DNA of 64,000 nt, taken from positions 190,911 to 254,910 of the forward strand of contig DCRZ01000006.1 of the NCBI GenBank assembly GCA_002325375.1. The letters run 5' to 3'. Each line of letters opens with the position of its first letter. Position 1 is the stretch's first letter. The notes under the pieces are model-generated. The model was not told where the DNA came from. It ran no database searches and was given only the letters and a program-made list of their open reading frames with translations. Position numbers and translations under genes: made by a program. Of the stretch, positions 35,769 to 44,358 are shown piece by piece. The stretch comes from Rhodospirillaceae bacterium UBA1479. GTDB taxonomy: Bacteria; Pseudomonadota; Alphaproteobacteria; Rhodospirillales; Casp-alpha2.

Positions 35769-37670
35769 TCAGCCGTTGACGTTCACTTCCTCGGTGACGG
35801 ACAGCAGGGTGAAGGGCAGGGGCGTGTCCTGCTCGATCCGCCACAGGGACTGTGTGCCGTCCCGTCGCCAGCCGAAGGCGCGCACCGTTCGGTCGCCGGA
35901 AAAAGCGACGGGTGGTGCATCCAAAAGATCGTCGCCGAATTCGCGGAAGGGAACGTCGATGAACCCGCGCCCGGTGTCCAAGCGAAGGGCCGATGCGTCT
36001 TTCAGGCGGTAGGTGGCGGCGATCATGCGCAGGCGCCCACCTTGGTTGGATCCCTGCAAGCCGTTAACCGCCGGCGGTAGCGGTTCGATGACATGGATGT
36101 AGCCCAGCCCGACCGTCACCTCGGACGCCGCGACGTTCAGGGTAATCCGCCCGTCTGCGACCGTGGCGTCACTTTGAACCGCCCCATCGGCGACGATTTT
36201 CACCGTGTGGCCTTCCAGGTGATCCAGGCCGGTCCATTCTGCCTTGGGCGTGGTGTCCGTGATGTGCATCCCGCAATCGACCTGCAGGCCGTCGTCGAAG
36301 GCTTCGATGAAATACTCGGCCGACCGCTCCGTCAGCAGATAAACCACGTCACCCACGGCGCAGACGGAACGGAAGGCGCCTTGAGTGTCGGACAGGGTCC
36401 AGCCGATGATTTCTTCCGCCCGGTAGAGGGTCAATGTGCCGATGGTGCCGTCGGCCATGACCAAATGCAGGTTGCGGCGCCCTGCGTCGAAGTCCTGGTC
36501 GATGGGATCACGGATCAGGTGTTCAGCGACGGTCGCCAAATCGCGCGACTGGTAGGCCTGCTCGACATCCGTGAATAGAAACTCGCGCAACTCACGCCCC
36601 GTCCGCGGCACGAACAGTGTGGCACCATCCACATTGCGCGGCGGCACGAAGCGGGTTGCGGGCGAGCCGATGCGGGTCTGTCGGCGGATCTGCACCGACG
36701 CCGGGGTCAGCGGATCACCCGTCACCATCCATTCCGCACCCGAAGTGAAGACCTGCAGATGGCGGCCAGAGAACACGGCGGAACAAGCATTGACCTGATC
36801 GGACAGCAGGGCGAATTCGATGGCTTCATCATCCAAGCCTTCACCCAAATCGAAGTTGAACAGGTCCGCTGACTTGGACATCCATATCTGGTTTGGCAAA
36901 TCGCGTGAGCCGCCGATCACCGTGCGGTCCTGATGGAAAGTCACGGTTGCCGGATATCCCCGAACGGGGGAGAACGATTGCTCCTCCCAGTCTTTTGTGG
37001 CGTTTGTGTTGGCCAGGGTTTCCTTGACCGTTGCCGTAGCCGAGGTCGCGGAGGCAACGGTGGTGATCTCGATTTCCTTGTTGGCGATGCGGAACCGCGT
37101 GCCGACATGGCCGGCGTCGAACACGGAGGCCGAGGCGGTCACGGTGATGGTGCCGCTGGTCCCGGATGGGTCCAGGGTGACGTCTGCTGCAGCGAACTTG
37201 TGATGCGGCTGATGGATGCGGTTGTCTGTTTCGGCAAAGACCCAATCGGTAATCTGCCAATCGGCATGTGAGGTGCGGGTAATCTTCTTGGGTGCTGTAT
37301 CCGGATGGACGACCAACAAGGTATCCGCGCTTTGCACCCAGGCCAGCTTGGTGGTTTGCGCTTCGGCCCAGGGAGCGGCGATGGTCGCGGTCTTCGTGCC
37401 ATCCGTGTAGACGTCGATCTGAAGATGGGAAAAGCACAGCAGATAGGTTTGTTCAGTGTTGAACTCGAACGCGATCAGCCGTCCTGGTCCCGGCGCCATA
37501 TCGACAAATCGGGTGCCGGCGCGGCGGGCGACGCCGCCGGTCGGTTGGATCACGACATTGCGCAGCTTTGATGCGCCATTGGCGTAGGACCGCAGGTCGC
37601 TGCGCCCGAGCAGCCGGGCCGAAACCTCGCCGGCGGTGAAGTTGGATTTATGTGTCGTTAGACGAGGCAT
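35769..37670 (-). CDS. Phage tail tubular protein B-like (nozzle) protein
   Basis: 633 residues, beta-rich. The N-terminus (THKSNFTAGEVSARLLGRSDLRSYANGASKLRNVVIQPTGGVARRAGTRFVD) is characteristic of podovirus tail/stabilisation proteins. Forms the distal tail tube. Starts at the stop of tail tubular protein A (ATGA overlap). Confidence 0.87.
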   Translation of the reverse strand: MPRLTTHKSNFTAGEVSARLLGRSDLRSYANGASKLRNVVIQPTGGVARRAGTRFVDMAPGPGRLIAFEFNTEQTYLLCFSHLQIDVYTDGTKTATIAAPWAEAQTTKLAWVQSADTLLVVHPDTAPKKITRTSHADWQITDWVFAETDNRIHQPHHKFAAADVTLDPSGTSGTITVTASASVFDAGHVGTRFRIANKEIEITTVASATSATATVKETLANTNATKDWEEQSFSPVRGYPATVTFHQDRTVIGGSRDLPNQIWMSKSADLFNFDLGEGLDDEAIEFALLSDQVNACSAVFSGRHLQVFTSGAEWMVTGDPLTPASVQIRRQTRIGSPATRFVPPRNVDGATLFVPRTGRELREFLFTDVEQAYQSRDLATVAEHLIRDPIDQDFDAGRRNLHLVMADGTIGTLTLYRAEEIIGWTLSDTQGAFRSVCAVGDVVYLLTERSAEYFIEAFDDGLQVDCGMHITDTTPKAEWTGLDHLEGHTVKIVADGAVQSDATVADGRITLNVAASEVTVGLGYIHVIEPLPPAVNGLQGSNQGGRLRMIAATYRLKDASALRLDTGRGFIDVPFREFGDDLLDAPPVAFSGDRTVRAFGWRRDGTQSLWRIEQDTPLPFTLLSVTEEVNVNG

Positions 37671-38239
37671 CAGGCGCGCACCTCCACCAGAGAGAAACTG
37701 TCAATCCGTCCCGGCGTTTCCTGTTGGGCATCGATGGTCTTGGCGCGCTGGAATTCCTGATCGGCCAGACGGTACAAGGCCTCAGCCCGCGAGGTGCTTT
37801 CCGTCAGAGGGATGCAGAACTCGGCGGCCAGACGGGTGATCAAGGCCTGGTCGAAGAAGGGGGGAAAATCGATCTCGGCCGGTCGGAAGATGTAAGTCAT
37901 GACCACGTCGTCCGTGTTGGCGTGCAGGCGCCGTTCGGCGATCCGGTATTCCAGGCCGTGTCCGCGGGCGTTGCCGCCGGCCGACAGGGCGCGCAGGAAA
38001 TTGGCCGGCAGCTGGAACGCCTTGGCGTAATCGGCGACTGGTTCCGCCGCCAGGACCGGTAGGCGTTGCTGCGCCGTGGCGAAGCTCCAGGGATGGGCGG
38101 ATAACAGGGCATCGCGTACGGAGGGATACAGGTTGGCGGCGATCTCGGCCTCCGCCGTGCCTTCATCGAACGAGGTGATGGTGGTGCCGCCCAGTTTCAA
38201 TAAGGCGCGGGAACAAAGGGCGATCTGACTTAACGCCAT
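37670..38239 (-). CDS. Phage tail tubular protein A-like (adaptor)
   Basis: 189 residues. ALSQIALCSRALLKLGGTTITSFDEGTAEAEIAANLYPSVRDALLSAHPWSFATAQQRLP is the usual start of podovirus adaptor (gp11-like) proteins, which join portal to tail nozzle. Overlaps the nozzle gene by 4 bases. Confidence 0.88.
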   Translation of the reverse strand: MALSQIALCSRALLKLGGTTITSFDEGTAEAEIAANLYPSVRDALLSAHPWSFATAQQRLPVLAAEPVADYAKAFQLPANFLRALSAGGNARGHGLEYRIAERRLHANTDDVVMTYIFRPAEIDFPPFFDQALITRLAAEFCIPLTESTSRAEALYRLADQEFQRAKTIDAQQETPGRIDSFSLVEVRA

Positions 38240-38283
38240 GGCGGAGACTCCGGTGATGGATCGGGGAAGGGGACAGGTGCAAA

Positions 38284-38313
38284 GGGGCGCCCCGGAGGAT
38301 GTCGGGGCGCCCC
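38284..38313. terminator. Hairpin between the 89-residue protein and tail adaptor genes
   Basis: GGGGCGCCCC (38284-38293) and GGGGCGCCCC (38304-38313), each self-complementary, form a ten-pair stem around a ten-base loop, flanked by AAA and CCCAAA. On the minus strand only three T follow. It likely attenuates transcription after the highly expressed capsid gene. Confidence 0.6.
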
Positions 38314-38339
38314 AAAGCGTGATGCGTGGGCGATGAGGA

Positions 38340-38609
38340 CTAGTCGGTGTCCGTGCCGCCGACGACGGTCAGATCGTCAACGTCGACGATGCCGCCCGCG
38401 TTGGCGCTGACCAGGAACAGGCCGGCGCCCGGCGTGCCGTCGGTGTCGACATTGGCCACCAGGATGTCGCCCGTGCGCAGCATGTGAGCCGCGTCGTTGA
38501 AGTAGCCGGCGCTGTCCACGACGGCGGCGGTATCGACCGAGGTGTAATGCCACAGGGTGAAGCCGTTGGCGTAGCTGAGAACGCTCAGGTCTTTCGAAAC
38601 GAATGCCAT
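38340..38609 (-). CDS. Small phage protein after the capsid gene
   Basis: 89 residues, AFVSKDLSVLSYANGFTLWHYTS..DSAGYFNDAAHMLRTGDILVANVD. Beta-rich proteins with WHY..D and GYFN.A..ML..GD are commonly encoded next to the major capsid gene of podoviruses and siphoviruses, possibly as head decoration. Separated from the tail genes by a hairpin. Confidence 0.75.
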   Translation of the reverse strand: MAFVSKDLSVLSYANGFTLWHYTSVDTAAVVDSAGYFNDAAHMLRTGDILVANVDTDGTPGAGLFLVSANAGGIVDVDDLTVVGGTDTD

Positions 38610-38618
38610 GGTCGCCTC

Positions 38619-39437
38619 CTAGCTTTCCAGGCAGCGCAGGGACACCACGCCCGACGGATCGATCAGGCAGGCCCCCTGGCTCATCATGTTGTTGACGAAG
38701 TTCGACGCACGGTCGCCGTGCCAGGTGATGTCGGTCTTGACGTCCTTGCCCACGGCATGGCCGACGGCGCTTTTGTGGTACCAGTAGCAGAACCGCACGC
38801 CGGTGCTTTTGGTCAGGCCCGAGTGGGGAATCCACAGGGTGCCCAGCCAACGCTTGGCCTGGATGCCGCGCCACGGCAGATCGTCGGAGCCGACGAAGTC
38901 CATGTCCGAGAACTCGGGGATCTTCAGAAGGTCCGTCCACTGTTTCCAGCCGATGACCGCGAAGCGGTCGCCGTCGTCGGGGACGTCGGCGTCGCCCAGC
39001 ATCTCGAAGGCGGTCAGCACCTTGGTCTTGGTCAGGCCGTCAGACCCGTCGCCGGAATAGTTGGTGGAAGTGTCCAGCTGCGCGACGATCAGTTCGTCCG
39101 TCTTGCGGCCGAGCGCGTTGGCGCCGGCCCGGGCGATGATCTGGCGTTCGTTGATGTTGGTCTTGATCTCGTCAAGCTCGTCCACCCAGTCGCCGGCGTA
39201 ATAGTCCTGCAACTGGCATTCGACGGGCGTGTGGTCCAGGTTCATGACCGGGACCATGCCGTGGCGGGCCTTGGTCGAGGCCGTGCCCTTGCCCACCTTC
39301 TGGAAGGTGGTGGACGACCCCTGGATGTCATTCTTTGAACGCACCGTGTTGCGCAGCTTGGAGCCGACGCGCTGATATTCCAGGTGCACGTCCGTCTGGA
39401 AGTGCTTGATGAAGGATTGTGCGATATGTGTCGACAT
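38619..39437 (-). CDS. Phage major capsid protein
   Basis: 272 residues. QSFIKHFQTDVHLEYQRVGSKLRNTVRSKNDIQGSSTTFQKVGKGTAS and the C-terminal WYHKSAVGHAVGKDVKTDITWHGDRASNFVNNMMSQGACLIDPSGVVSL are typical of the capsid family found in BPP-1-like and marine podoviruses. Forms the icosahedral shell. GGAGAAC precedes the ATG. The 215 bases between this gene and 39653 hold no gene I can support. Confidence 0.87.
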   Translation of the reverse strand: MSTHIAQSFIKHFQTDVHLEYQRVGSKLRNTVRSKNDIQGSSTTFQKVGKGTASTKARHGMVPVMNLDHTPVECQLQDYYAGDWVDELDEIKTNINERQIIARAGANALGRKTDELIVAQLDTSTNYSGDGSDGLTKTKVLTAFEMLGDADVPDDGDRFAVIGWKQWTDLLKIPEFSDMDFVGSDDLPWRGIQAKRWLGTLWIPHSGLTKSTGVRFCYWYHKSAVGHAVGKDVKTDITWHGDRASNFVNNMMSQGACLIDPSGVVSLRCLES

Positions 39438-39652
39438 GCATGTTCTCCGGAAATCCGGACTCCTTTGTCGTGTCGCGTTGCGGGGAAGGACGCCGGTACC
39501 GGCGGTTGTGGCGGACGCGCGAACGGGCCTGCCGCCGCGGGGGCGTCGGGATAAATCCGGGCCCTTGGCGCTTCACGATCGGAAGCGGTCCCTGGGTTGT
39601 CCGGTCTGGGGAAGTGGGAAAATAAAGTAGGTGGCCGGGCCTTGCCCGAAGG

Positions 39653-40018
39653 TTACTTCACATAACCTGCGCAGACATCGCGGAGCAGGTTCAAAAAGAC
39701 CGCGGCGATGGGTTCCCCGGGCGGCGCTTGGCGCGTGAAATCATTCACCGCCGGGTAAAAATGAAAAATGGTGTTTACTTCTATATCCTTAAGGCATTTC
39801 GAAACGGTCTCGCCGATGGCATCGTTGGGGCGGATGTAGCTGATGGCATCCGCCAGTCCTTCAAGGTAAGTCGACTTGGCGTCAGCGGGGTACTTCTCCA
39901 GGTAGGTTGCGCGATCCACGAATTGGAAAGCGTCGAAGCGGTCTTGTGCGCTGGCCAGGGCGCCGACCGCGGCGGCGCCGACAATCATGCCGGTGATGAG
40001 CGGAATAACGATTTTCAT
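39653..40018 (-). CDS. Small secreted protein of unknown function (island C)
   Basis: 121 residues with an N-terminal hydrophobic export segment (MKIVIPLITGMIVGAAAVGALASA), then a helical domain (FQFVDRATYLEKYPADAKSTYLEGLADAISYIRP) with two cysteines near the C-terminus. Lower GC than the structural genes. It follows a Y-module protein by about 90 bases, the same arrangement as DUF2927 after Y or X in islands B and D. No family recognised. Confidence 0.62.
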   Translation of the reverse strand: MKIVIPLITGMIVGAAAVGALASAQDRFDAFQFVDRATYLEKYPADAKSTYLEGLADAISYIRPNDAIGETVSKCLKDIEVNTIFHFYPAVNDFTRQAPPGEPIAAVFLNLLRDVCAGYVK

Positions 40019-40110
40019 GGCGAGTTCCCGTCTACCCATTGCGAGGGAGAATTCGAGACAACCATACCATGGGCGCTGTCTTGCTTTACAGCCGGGAGAC
40101 GAGATGAAAA

Positions 40111-40968
40111 TTATCTCATGGGCTTGCCGCCGCGCATGCGCGACAGGATCGCGCGGATAACCTCGTCCCAGGCGGTGACGTCCTGTCGAAGGGCATGCAG
40201 TTCGTCTCTTAACCTTCGCGTTTCGGCCCTGGCTTGATCGCGTTCGGCCAATGCCGAGGCCAGACCGGGAGATCCGACGCGTCCCTTCTTCATCGCCAGG
40301 ACAGCGGCAAGCTGAATGCCGGCTTTGGCGGCCTCCCGTCCAATTCGGTCCCAGGCCTCGTTGACCGCAGTGCTCGCCTTTTGAAATTCGGCTTCCTTGT
40401 CCATCGCCCGGTTGACTGCGGCCCGTCGGTTGCGGCCTGCGGCGTCAAGTTCGGCCTGTAATCGGTCCGGACTGGCAGGTCCGGACTGTGCGCTCGAATC
40501 ACTCTCCTCCTTCGGGTCATTCACGTCGTCGCTGTCCTTGGGTTCGGCAGGCCGTTGGCCGACAGGAGCGCCGCGCTTGGTTGCTGCGTGCGTATTCTCA
40601 CCCGGACTTCTGCTCCTCAGCATCTCAAGGCTATTCGCGGCGATCTCCTCAAATTCCTTATCCGTGGTTGTCTCGAACCAGTTTGTCGCGAGGTCGGTGA
40701 GAAGGTCGCGTTCCCTATCCCTAAGGCCGTCGCCACGGCGGCGCAGGCGTTCGGAGAATGCCTCCTGATCGGCGATGCCACGTGTTTTCAGCGCACCTTC
40801 CAGGAGGTCGGCTTTGTTTTTGTCGATCTTGATGCCCTGGATATCGGCGTCGCCGGACCGGTCCCGTTGGAATCCGCCCGGTCCGGATGCGGCAACATGT
40901 CGGAACTCACTGGCGGCGGTGACGGGATTGAGCCGCCAGGTTGCTGTTCCGGGGAAGGTCTGGCGCAT
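40111..40968 (-). CDS. Modular protein with Y module (island C)
   Basis: 285 residues from ATG 40968 (AAAGGA box). Residues ~15-115 (AASEFRHVAASGPGGFQRD, DIQGIKIDKNKADLLEGALKTRG, DLLTDLATNWFETTTDKEFEEIAANSLEML) match the protein at 30739-31890. A Ser/Asp/Pro-rich linker is followed by a different C-terminal part, a long charged helix with LAERDQARAETRRLRDELHALRQDV. No signal peptide. Lies between the ODP-DHH gene and the capsid operon. Function unknown. Confidence 0.68.
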   Translation of the reverse strand: MRQTFPGTATWRLNPVTAASEFRHVAASGPGGFQRDRSGDADIQGIKIDKNKADLLEGALKTRGIADQEAFSERLRRRGDGLRDRERDLLTDLATNWFETTTDKEFEEIAANSLEMLRSRSPGENTHAATKRGAPVGQRPAEPKDSDDVNDPKEESDSSAQSGPASPDRLQAELDAAGRNRRAAVNRAMDKEAEFQKASTAVNEAWDRIGREAAKAGIQLAAVLAMKKGRVGSPGLASALAERDQARAETRRLRDELHALRQDVTAWDEVIRAILSRMRGGKPMR

Positions 40969-41183
40969 GGGTATTGTCCTTTGATCGCGGGTTTCCGGGC
41001 GGATCGGGGAAATGCCCTGCCGTTGTGGATGAAATGGATCGAAGGTCGATCGCGCCGGCATTCACAAGCCCTTGGCGCGGTTTAGAAAAATCTTCTATTG
41101 TTGGGGCCGGAAAGACATAAGAAACCAATTGTGCTCAAGAGGAAGGCCACTTGAACCAAGTCCAACGACAGGGGTTGTCATAA

Positions 41184-43028
41184 GTGCGTTCAGAAGTGGT
41201 GTTCCGAGACGGAACGCGGTCCTGGCTGATCTTCGGTCAGGACAGCGGTAAGCCGCCCGATCTGGTTGATTCCAACCAGGTGGTCGTGCGCGCGGGCAAT
41301 GAGGCCGTGCTGATCGATCCCGGCGGCGTCGAGATTTTCCCGGCCGTGTTCGACGCCGTCGAACACGAGGTGCCGCTTGCCGATATCAAGCATGTCATCC
41401 TGACCCATGAGGATCCGGACGCGGGATCGTCGCTGCCGCTGTGGCGCGAGGTCTGCGTCGACGAACTGAAGGTCCATGTGCCCTGGTTGTGGCTGGGCTA
41501 TGTCACCCATTACGATCGCGAGGCCGATTTCGTCGCCGTACCCGACGAAGGTATGGAAATCCGTTTTGGCGAAGGCGGGCGGCTGCAATTGATCCCGGCC
41601 CACTACCTGCATTCTCCAGGCAATTTCTCGGTCTTCGATCCGATCGCCAAGGTGTTGTTCTCCGGCGACATTGGCGGCGCCCTGGTGCCGCCCGACGACC
41701 GCGACGGGTTCACGGTGCGCGACTTCGACCGCCATGTTCAGTACCTGACCGGCTTCCATCAGCGTTGGATGGGCTCTCCCGCCGCGCGCGATGATTGGAT
41801 CCGCCGCGTGCGCGAACTGAGCCCTGAAATCATCGTGCCGCAGCGCGGCCTGGTGTTCACCGGTACCAATGTGGACCGTTTCCTCAACTGGTTCGAGACC
41901 CTGGAAATCGGTCTGGCCGTCAAGGGCGGCACACCGCAGCGTGTCTCCATGTCACCGGCATCAGAGCCAGCGGACCAGCCTGTTGAAAGCGGTACGACGT
42001 CCGCTCCAGAACCCAGGCCCGAGGCCAAGCCAGTAACAAAGCCCGTTGAATCTCCGATCATGGGCGCTGGAAAACCGCTGGCCCGCGCGCTGAAGGAAAG
42101 CGGACGGCAGTTCCGCCTGATCACCCGCAGTGACTTCGATGGTCTGGTTTGCGCCGTTCTGTTCGAGGAGATGGAGCTGATCGACGACATCCTGTTCGTC
42201 CATCCGCGCCAGATGCAGTACGGCGAGGTCGATCTCACCGACAACGACATCTCGACCAACGTGCCGTTCGACGAACGTGTCTATCTCGCCTTCGATCATC
42301 ACCTGAGCGAGATGGAGCGCGTCGGTGGCAAGAAGGACAACCATGTCATCGATCCGACGGCGCCGTCGGCGGCGCGCGTGGTCTACAACTACTTCGGCGG
42401 GGAAGAGGGCTTCCCCTACGTGTCGGGCGAACTGATGGAGGCCGTCGATCAGGCGGATTCGGCGCAGTACGAAATGGACGACGTGCTCAACCCCCAGGGC
42501 TGGGCGCTGCTCAATTTCATCATGGACCCGCGCACGGGGCTCGGACGCTTCCGGGGGTTCCGTATTCCCAACTACGAACTGATGATGGGCCTGATCGAGG
42601 ATTGCCGGAATTTCACCATCGAGGAAATCCTGGAGCTTCCCGACGTCAAGGAACGCATCGACCTGTACAACGAACACCGGCCCAAGTTCGAGGAACAGCT
42701 GCGGCGCTGCACCACCATGCACGACAAGCTCGCCGTGATCGACATGCGCAAGGAAACGGATATCTATTGCGGCAATCGGTTCCTGATCTATGCCCTATTC
42801 CCGGAATGCAATATTTCCATGCATGTGGTCATGGGCAAGCAGGACAGGAACACCGTGTTCGCCGTCGGCAAGTCGATCTTCGACCGGTCCTCGCCGGTCA
42901 ACGTGGGCGAGTTGATGCTGCGTTTCGGCGGCGGCGGTCATCGCGCCGCCGGCACCTGTCAGGCGGACAATTCGATCGCCGAGGAAACCATGGCGGAATT
43001 GATCCACCGGATATCGACTGCCGAGTGA
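41184..43028 (+). CDS. ODP (flavodiiron-like diiron domain) - DHH/DHHA1 phosphoesterase fusion
   Basis: 614 residues from GTG 41184. The N-terminal ~250 residues are a metallo-beta-lactamase/flavodiiron-like domain (LIDPGGVEIFP, THEDPDAGSSLPLWRE, PAHYLHSPGNFSVFDP, LFSGDIGGALVPP) of the oxygen-binding diiron (ODP) kind. The canonical HxExDH appears as H-E-D-P-D-A and the last His region as VPQRG, so ligands differ. A Pro-rich linker (about 255-290) leads to a DHH phosphoesterase (RSDFDGLVCA, LAFDHHLSEM, AVDQADSAQ) and DHHA1 with FGGGGHRAAGTC. It may couple oxygen or redox sensing to hydrolysis of an oligo- or cyclic nucleotide. The only plus-strand gene within the phage cluster. Confidence 0.82.
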   Translation: MRSEVVFRDGTRSWLIFGQDSGKPPDLVDSNQVVVRAGNEAVLIDPGGVEIFPAVFDAVEHEVPLADIKHVILTHEDPDAGSSLPLWREVCVDELKVHVPWLWLGYVTHYDREADFVAVPDEGMEIRFGEGGRLQLIPAHYLHSPGNFSVFDPIAKVLFSGDIGGALVPPDDRDGFTVRDFDRHVQYLTGFHQRWMGSPAARDDWIRRVRELSPEIIVPQRGLVFTGTNVDRFLNWFETLEIGLAVKGGTPQRVSMSPASEPADQPVESGTTSAPEPRPEAKPVTKPVESPIMGAGKPLARALKESGRQFRLITRSDFDGLVCAVLFEEMELIDDILFVHPRQMQYGEVDLTDNDISTNVPFDERVYLAFDHHLSEMERVGGKKDNHVIDPTAPSAARVVYNYFGGEEGFPYVSGELMEAVDQADSAQYEMDDVLNPQGWALLNFIMDPRTGLGRFRGFRIPNYELMMGLIEDCRNFTIEEILELPDVKERIDLYNEHRPKFEEQLRRCTTMHDKLAVIDMRKETDIYCGNRFLIYALFPECNISMHVVMGKQDRNTVFAVGKSIFDRSSPVNVGELMLRFGGGGHRAAGTCQADNSIAEETMAELIHRISTAE

Positions 43029-43042
43029 ACGCGGCAAACTCT

Positions 43043-43438
43043 CTAAGGTATCAGGCGACCAGCGGCCGTACCGGTCATAAGGTACCAGGCCATGGCAGCG
43101 GTCCCGCCCATCAGCGCCACAAGGGCCGCGAACAATCCCCGTATCAGGCCCGAGCGTAGGGCCGCGAAGCCCTCCAATACCTGCACCTGATTTTCCGTGA
43201 TGCGGTTCTGGGTTTGGTCGACCCGGTCGTGGAGGCGGGCGCGGGCGTCGCGGGTCTGGGCCATGAAGGCACGCAGCTCCTGTCCCATGCGCTCGAACGA
43301 CTGGGCCGCCTCGCGCGACCGTTCCACGCATTGCCGCTCGTGGGCGATGATGGCCTGGCGGGCGAGGCTGGCCTCACGCAGGGCTTCGTTGGCGGTGTCC
43401 AATGCGCTTGCCTTTCCGCCGCCGATAGATACAGACAT
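43043..43438 (-). CDS. Coiled-coil protein with C-terminal membrane segment
   Basis: 131 residues. A long charged helix (residues ~10-95, ALREASLARQAIIAHERQC, RLHDRVDQTQNRITENQVQ) is followed by one hydrophobic segment (GLFAALVALMGGTAAMAWYLM). Possible envelope-attached spanin- or holin-like phage protein. Convergent with the ODP-DHH gene with a 14-base gap. Confidence 0.65.
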   Translation of the reverse strand: MSVSIGGGKASALDTANEALREASLARQAIIAHERQCVERSREAAQSFERMGQELRAFMAQTRDARARLHDRVDQTQNRITENQVQVLEGFAALRSGLIRGLFAALVALMGGTAAMAWYLMTGTAAGRLIP

Positions 43439-43482
43439 GAACGAGAAAATCCTTTCTACGGCGCGCCGATAGTTGCGCGGTC

Positions 43483-44322
43483 TTAGTGCTGATACAGCGC
43501 TTCAGGGCCGCGCGCTTTTACGTCTTCGATCAAGCCATGGATGATATCCGGAACCAGTTTTCGCGTTTGTTCCGACGACATCCCGGGCTTGATCTTCGGA
43601 TCGTAAAGGGCGCGAATGAGAATCTGATCATTCAACGGAATTTCGACGGGAAACGTGAATTTGCTGAAGATAGAAGGGGCATATGTCGCCTTGTCTGCAT
43701 TCGGGCCAAGCCCATGGAGAAGTTCCTCTATCAAACAAGAATGGCTTTTTGTGGACTGGCGTTTTTCGCCGAAAACGGCCAATGCACCCTGGATGGTTCC
43801 GTTCGGGGTTGTGGTCACAATAGCGAAGCAAAAATAATCGTCGAAACGCCATGAATCGTTTATTTTTGCCGTGAAGCGCCGGGCCTCCTTGCGCATGGCT
43901 GCGGTATCTTCGGCGAGGACAATATTCAAGGTCGATCGTCGGTCGTAGGCTTTGGTTAAAATGAATCGGAGACCGATCAGGCGGGCAATCAGAGGCAGTT
44001 GGCGCTCGGCCATACTGCGGTGCCAACCGGGCACCGATGCATCGAAAAATATCGGGATATCACCCGTCCATTTTCGGAGGGGTTCTCGGATGGTTAACGG
44101 TTGGTGATCTGAGGTATGCATGACCCGATCGAAGCTTTCGATCAAATCTTCGGCGCTGGCGAGGTCATCAAGCCCATGAACCGATAGATATCGTGTAAGA
44201 AGGGTGAAGGCCATGAACACGATGAAAGCGGCACCTAAAAACCCGAAGCCGATCAGGGCAGTGCGTCGCCAAAAAGGCCGGAGGCGTCGTGCCGTTGATG
44301 GTGTGATCCAGCGCAGTCCCAT
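43483..44322 (-). CDS. DUF2927-like protein, membrane-anchored (island D)
   Basis: 279 residues. An N-terminal signal-anchor (ALIGFGFLGAAFIVFMAFTLL) leads to a periplasmic domain. The C-terminus has SHSCLIEELLHGLG, APSIFSKFTF and LNDQILIRALYDPKIKPGM, the standard DUF2927 set. Related to 29869-30702 but with the EE retained. Starts 36 bases after the X-module gene. Lower GC. Function unknown. Confidence 0.75.
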   Translation of the reverse strand: MGLRWITPSTARRLRPFWRRTALIGFGFLGAAFIVFMAFTLLTRYLSVHGLDDLASAEDLIESFDRVMHTSDHQPLTIREPLRKWTGDIPIFFDASVPGWHRSMAERQLPLIARLIGLRFILTKAYDRRSTLNIVLAEDTAAMRKEARRFTAKINDSWRFDDYFCFAIVTTTPNGTIQGALAVFGEKRQSTKSHSCLIEELLHGLGPNADKATYAPSIFSKFTFPVEIPLNDQILIRALYDPKIKPGMSSEQTRKLVPDIIHGLIEDVKARGPEALYQH

Positions 44323-44358
44323 GTCGCCCTTCTCTGCTTTCCTAGTGCCACGGCTAGT

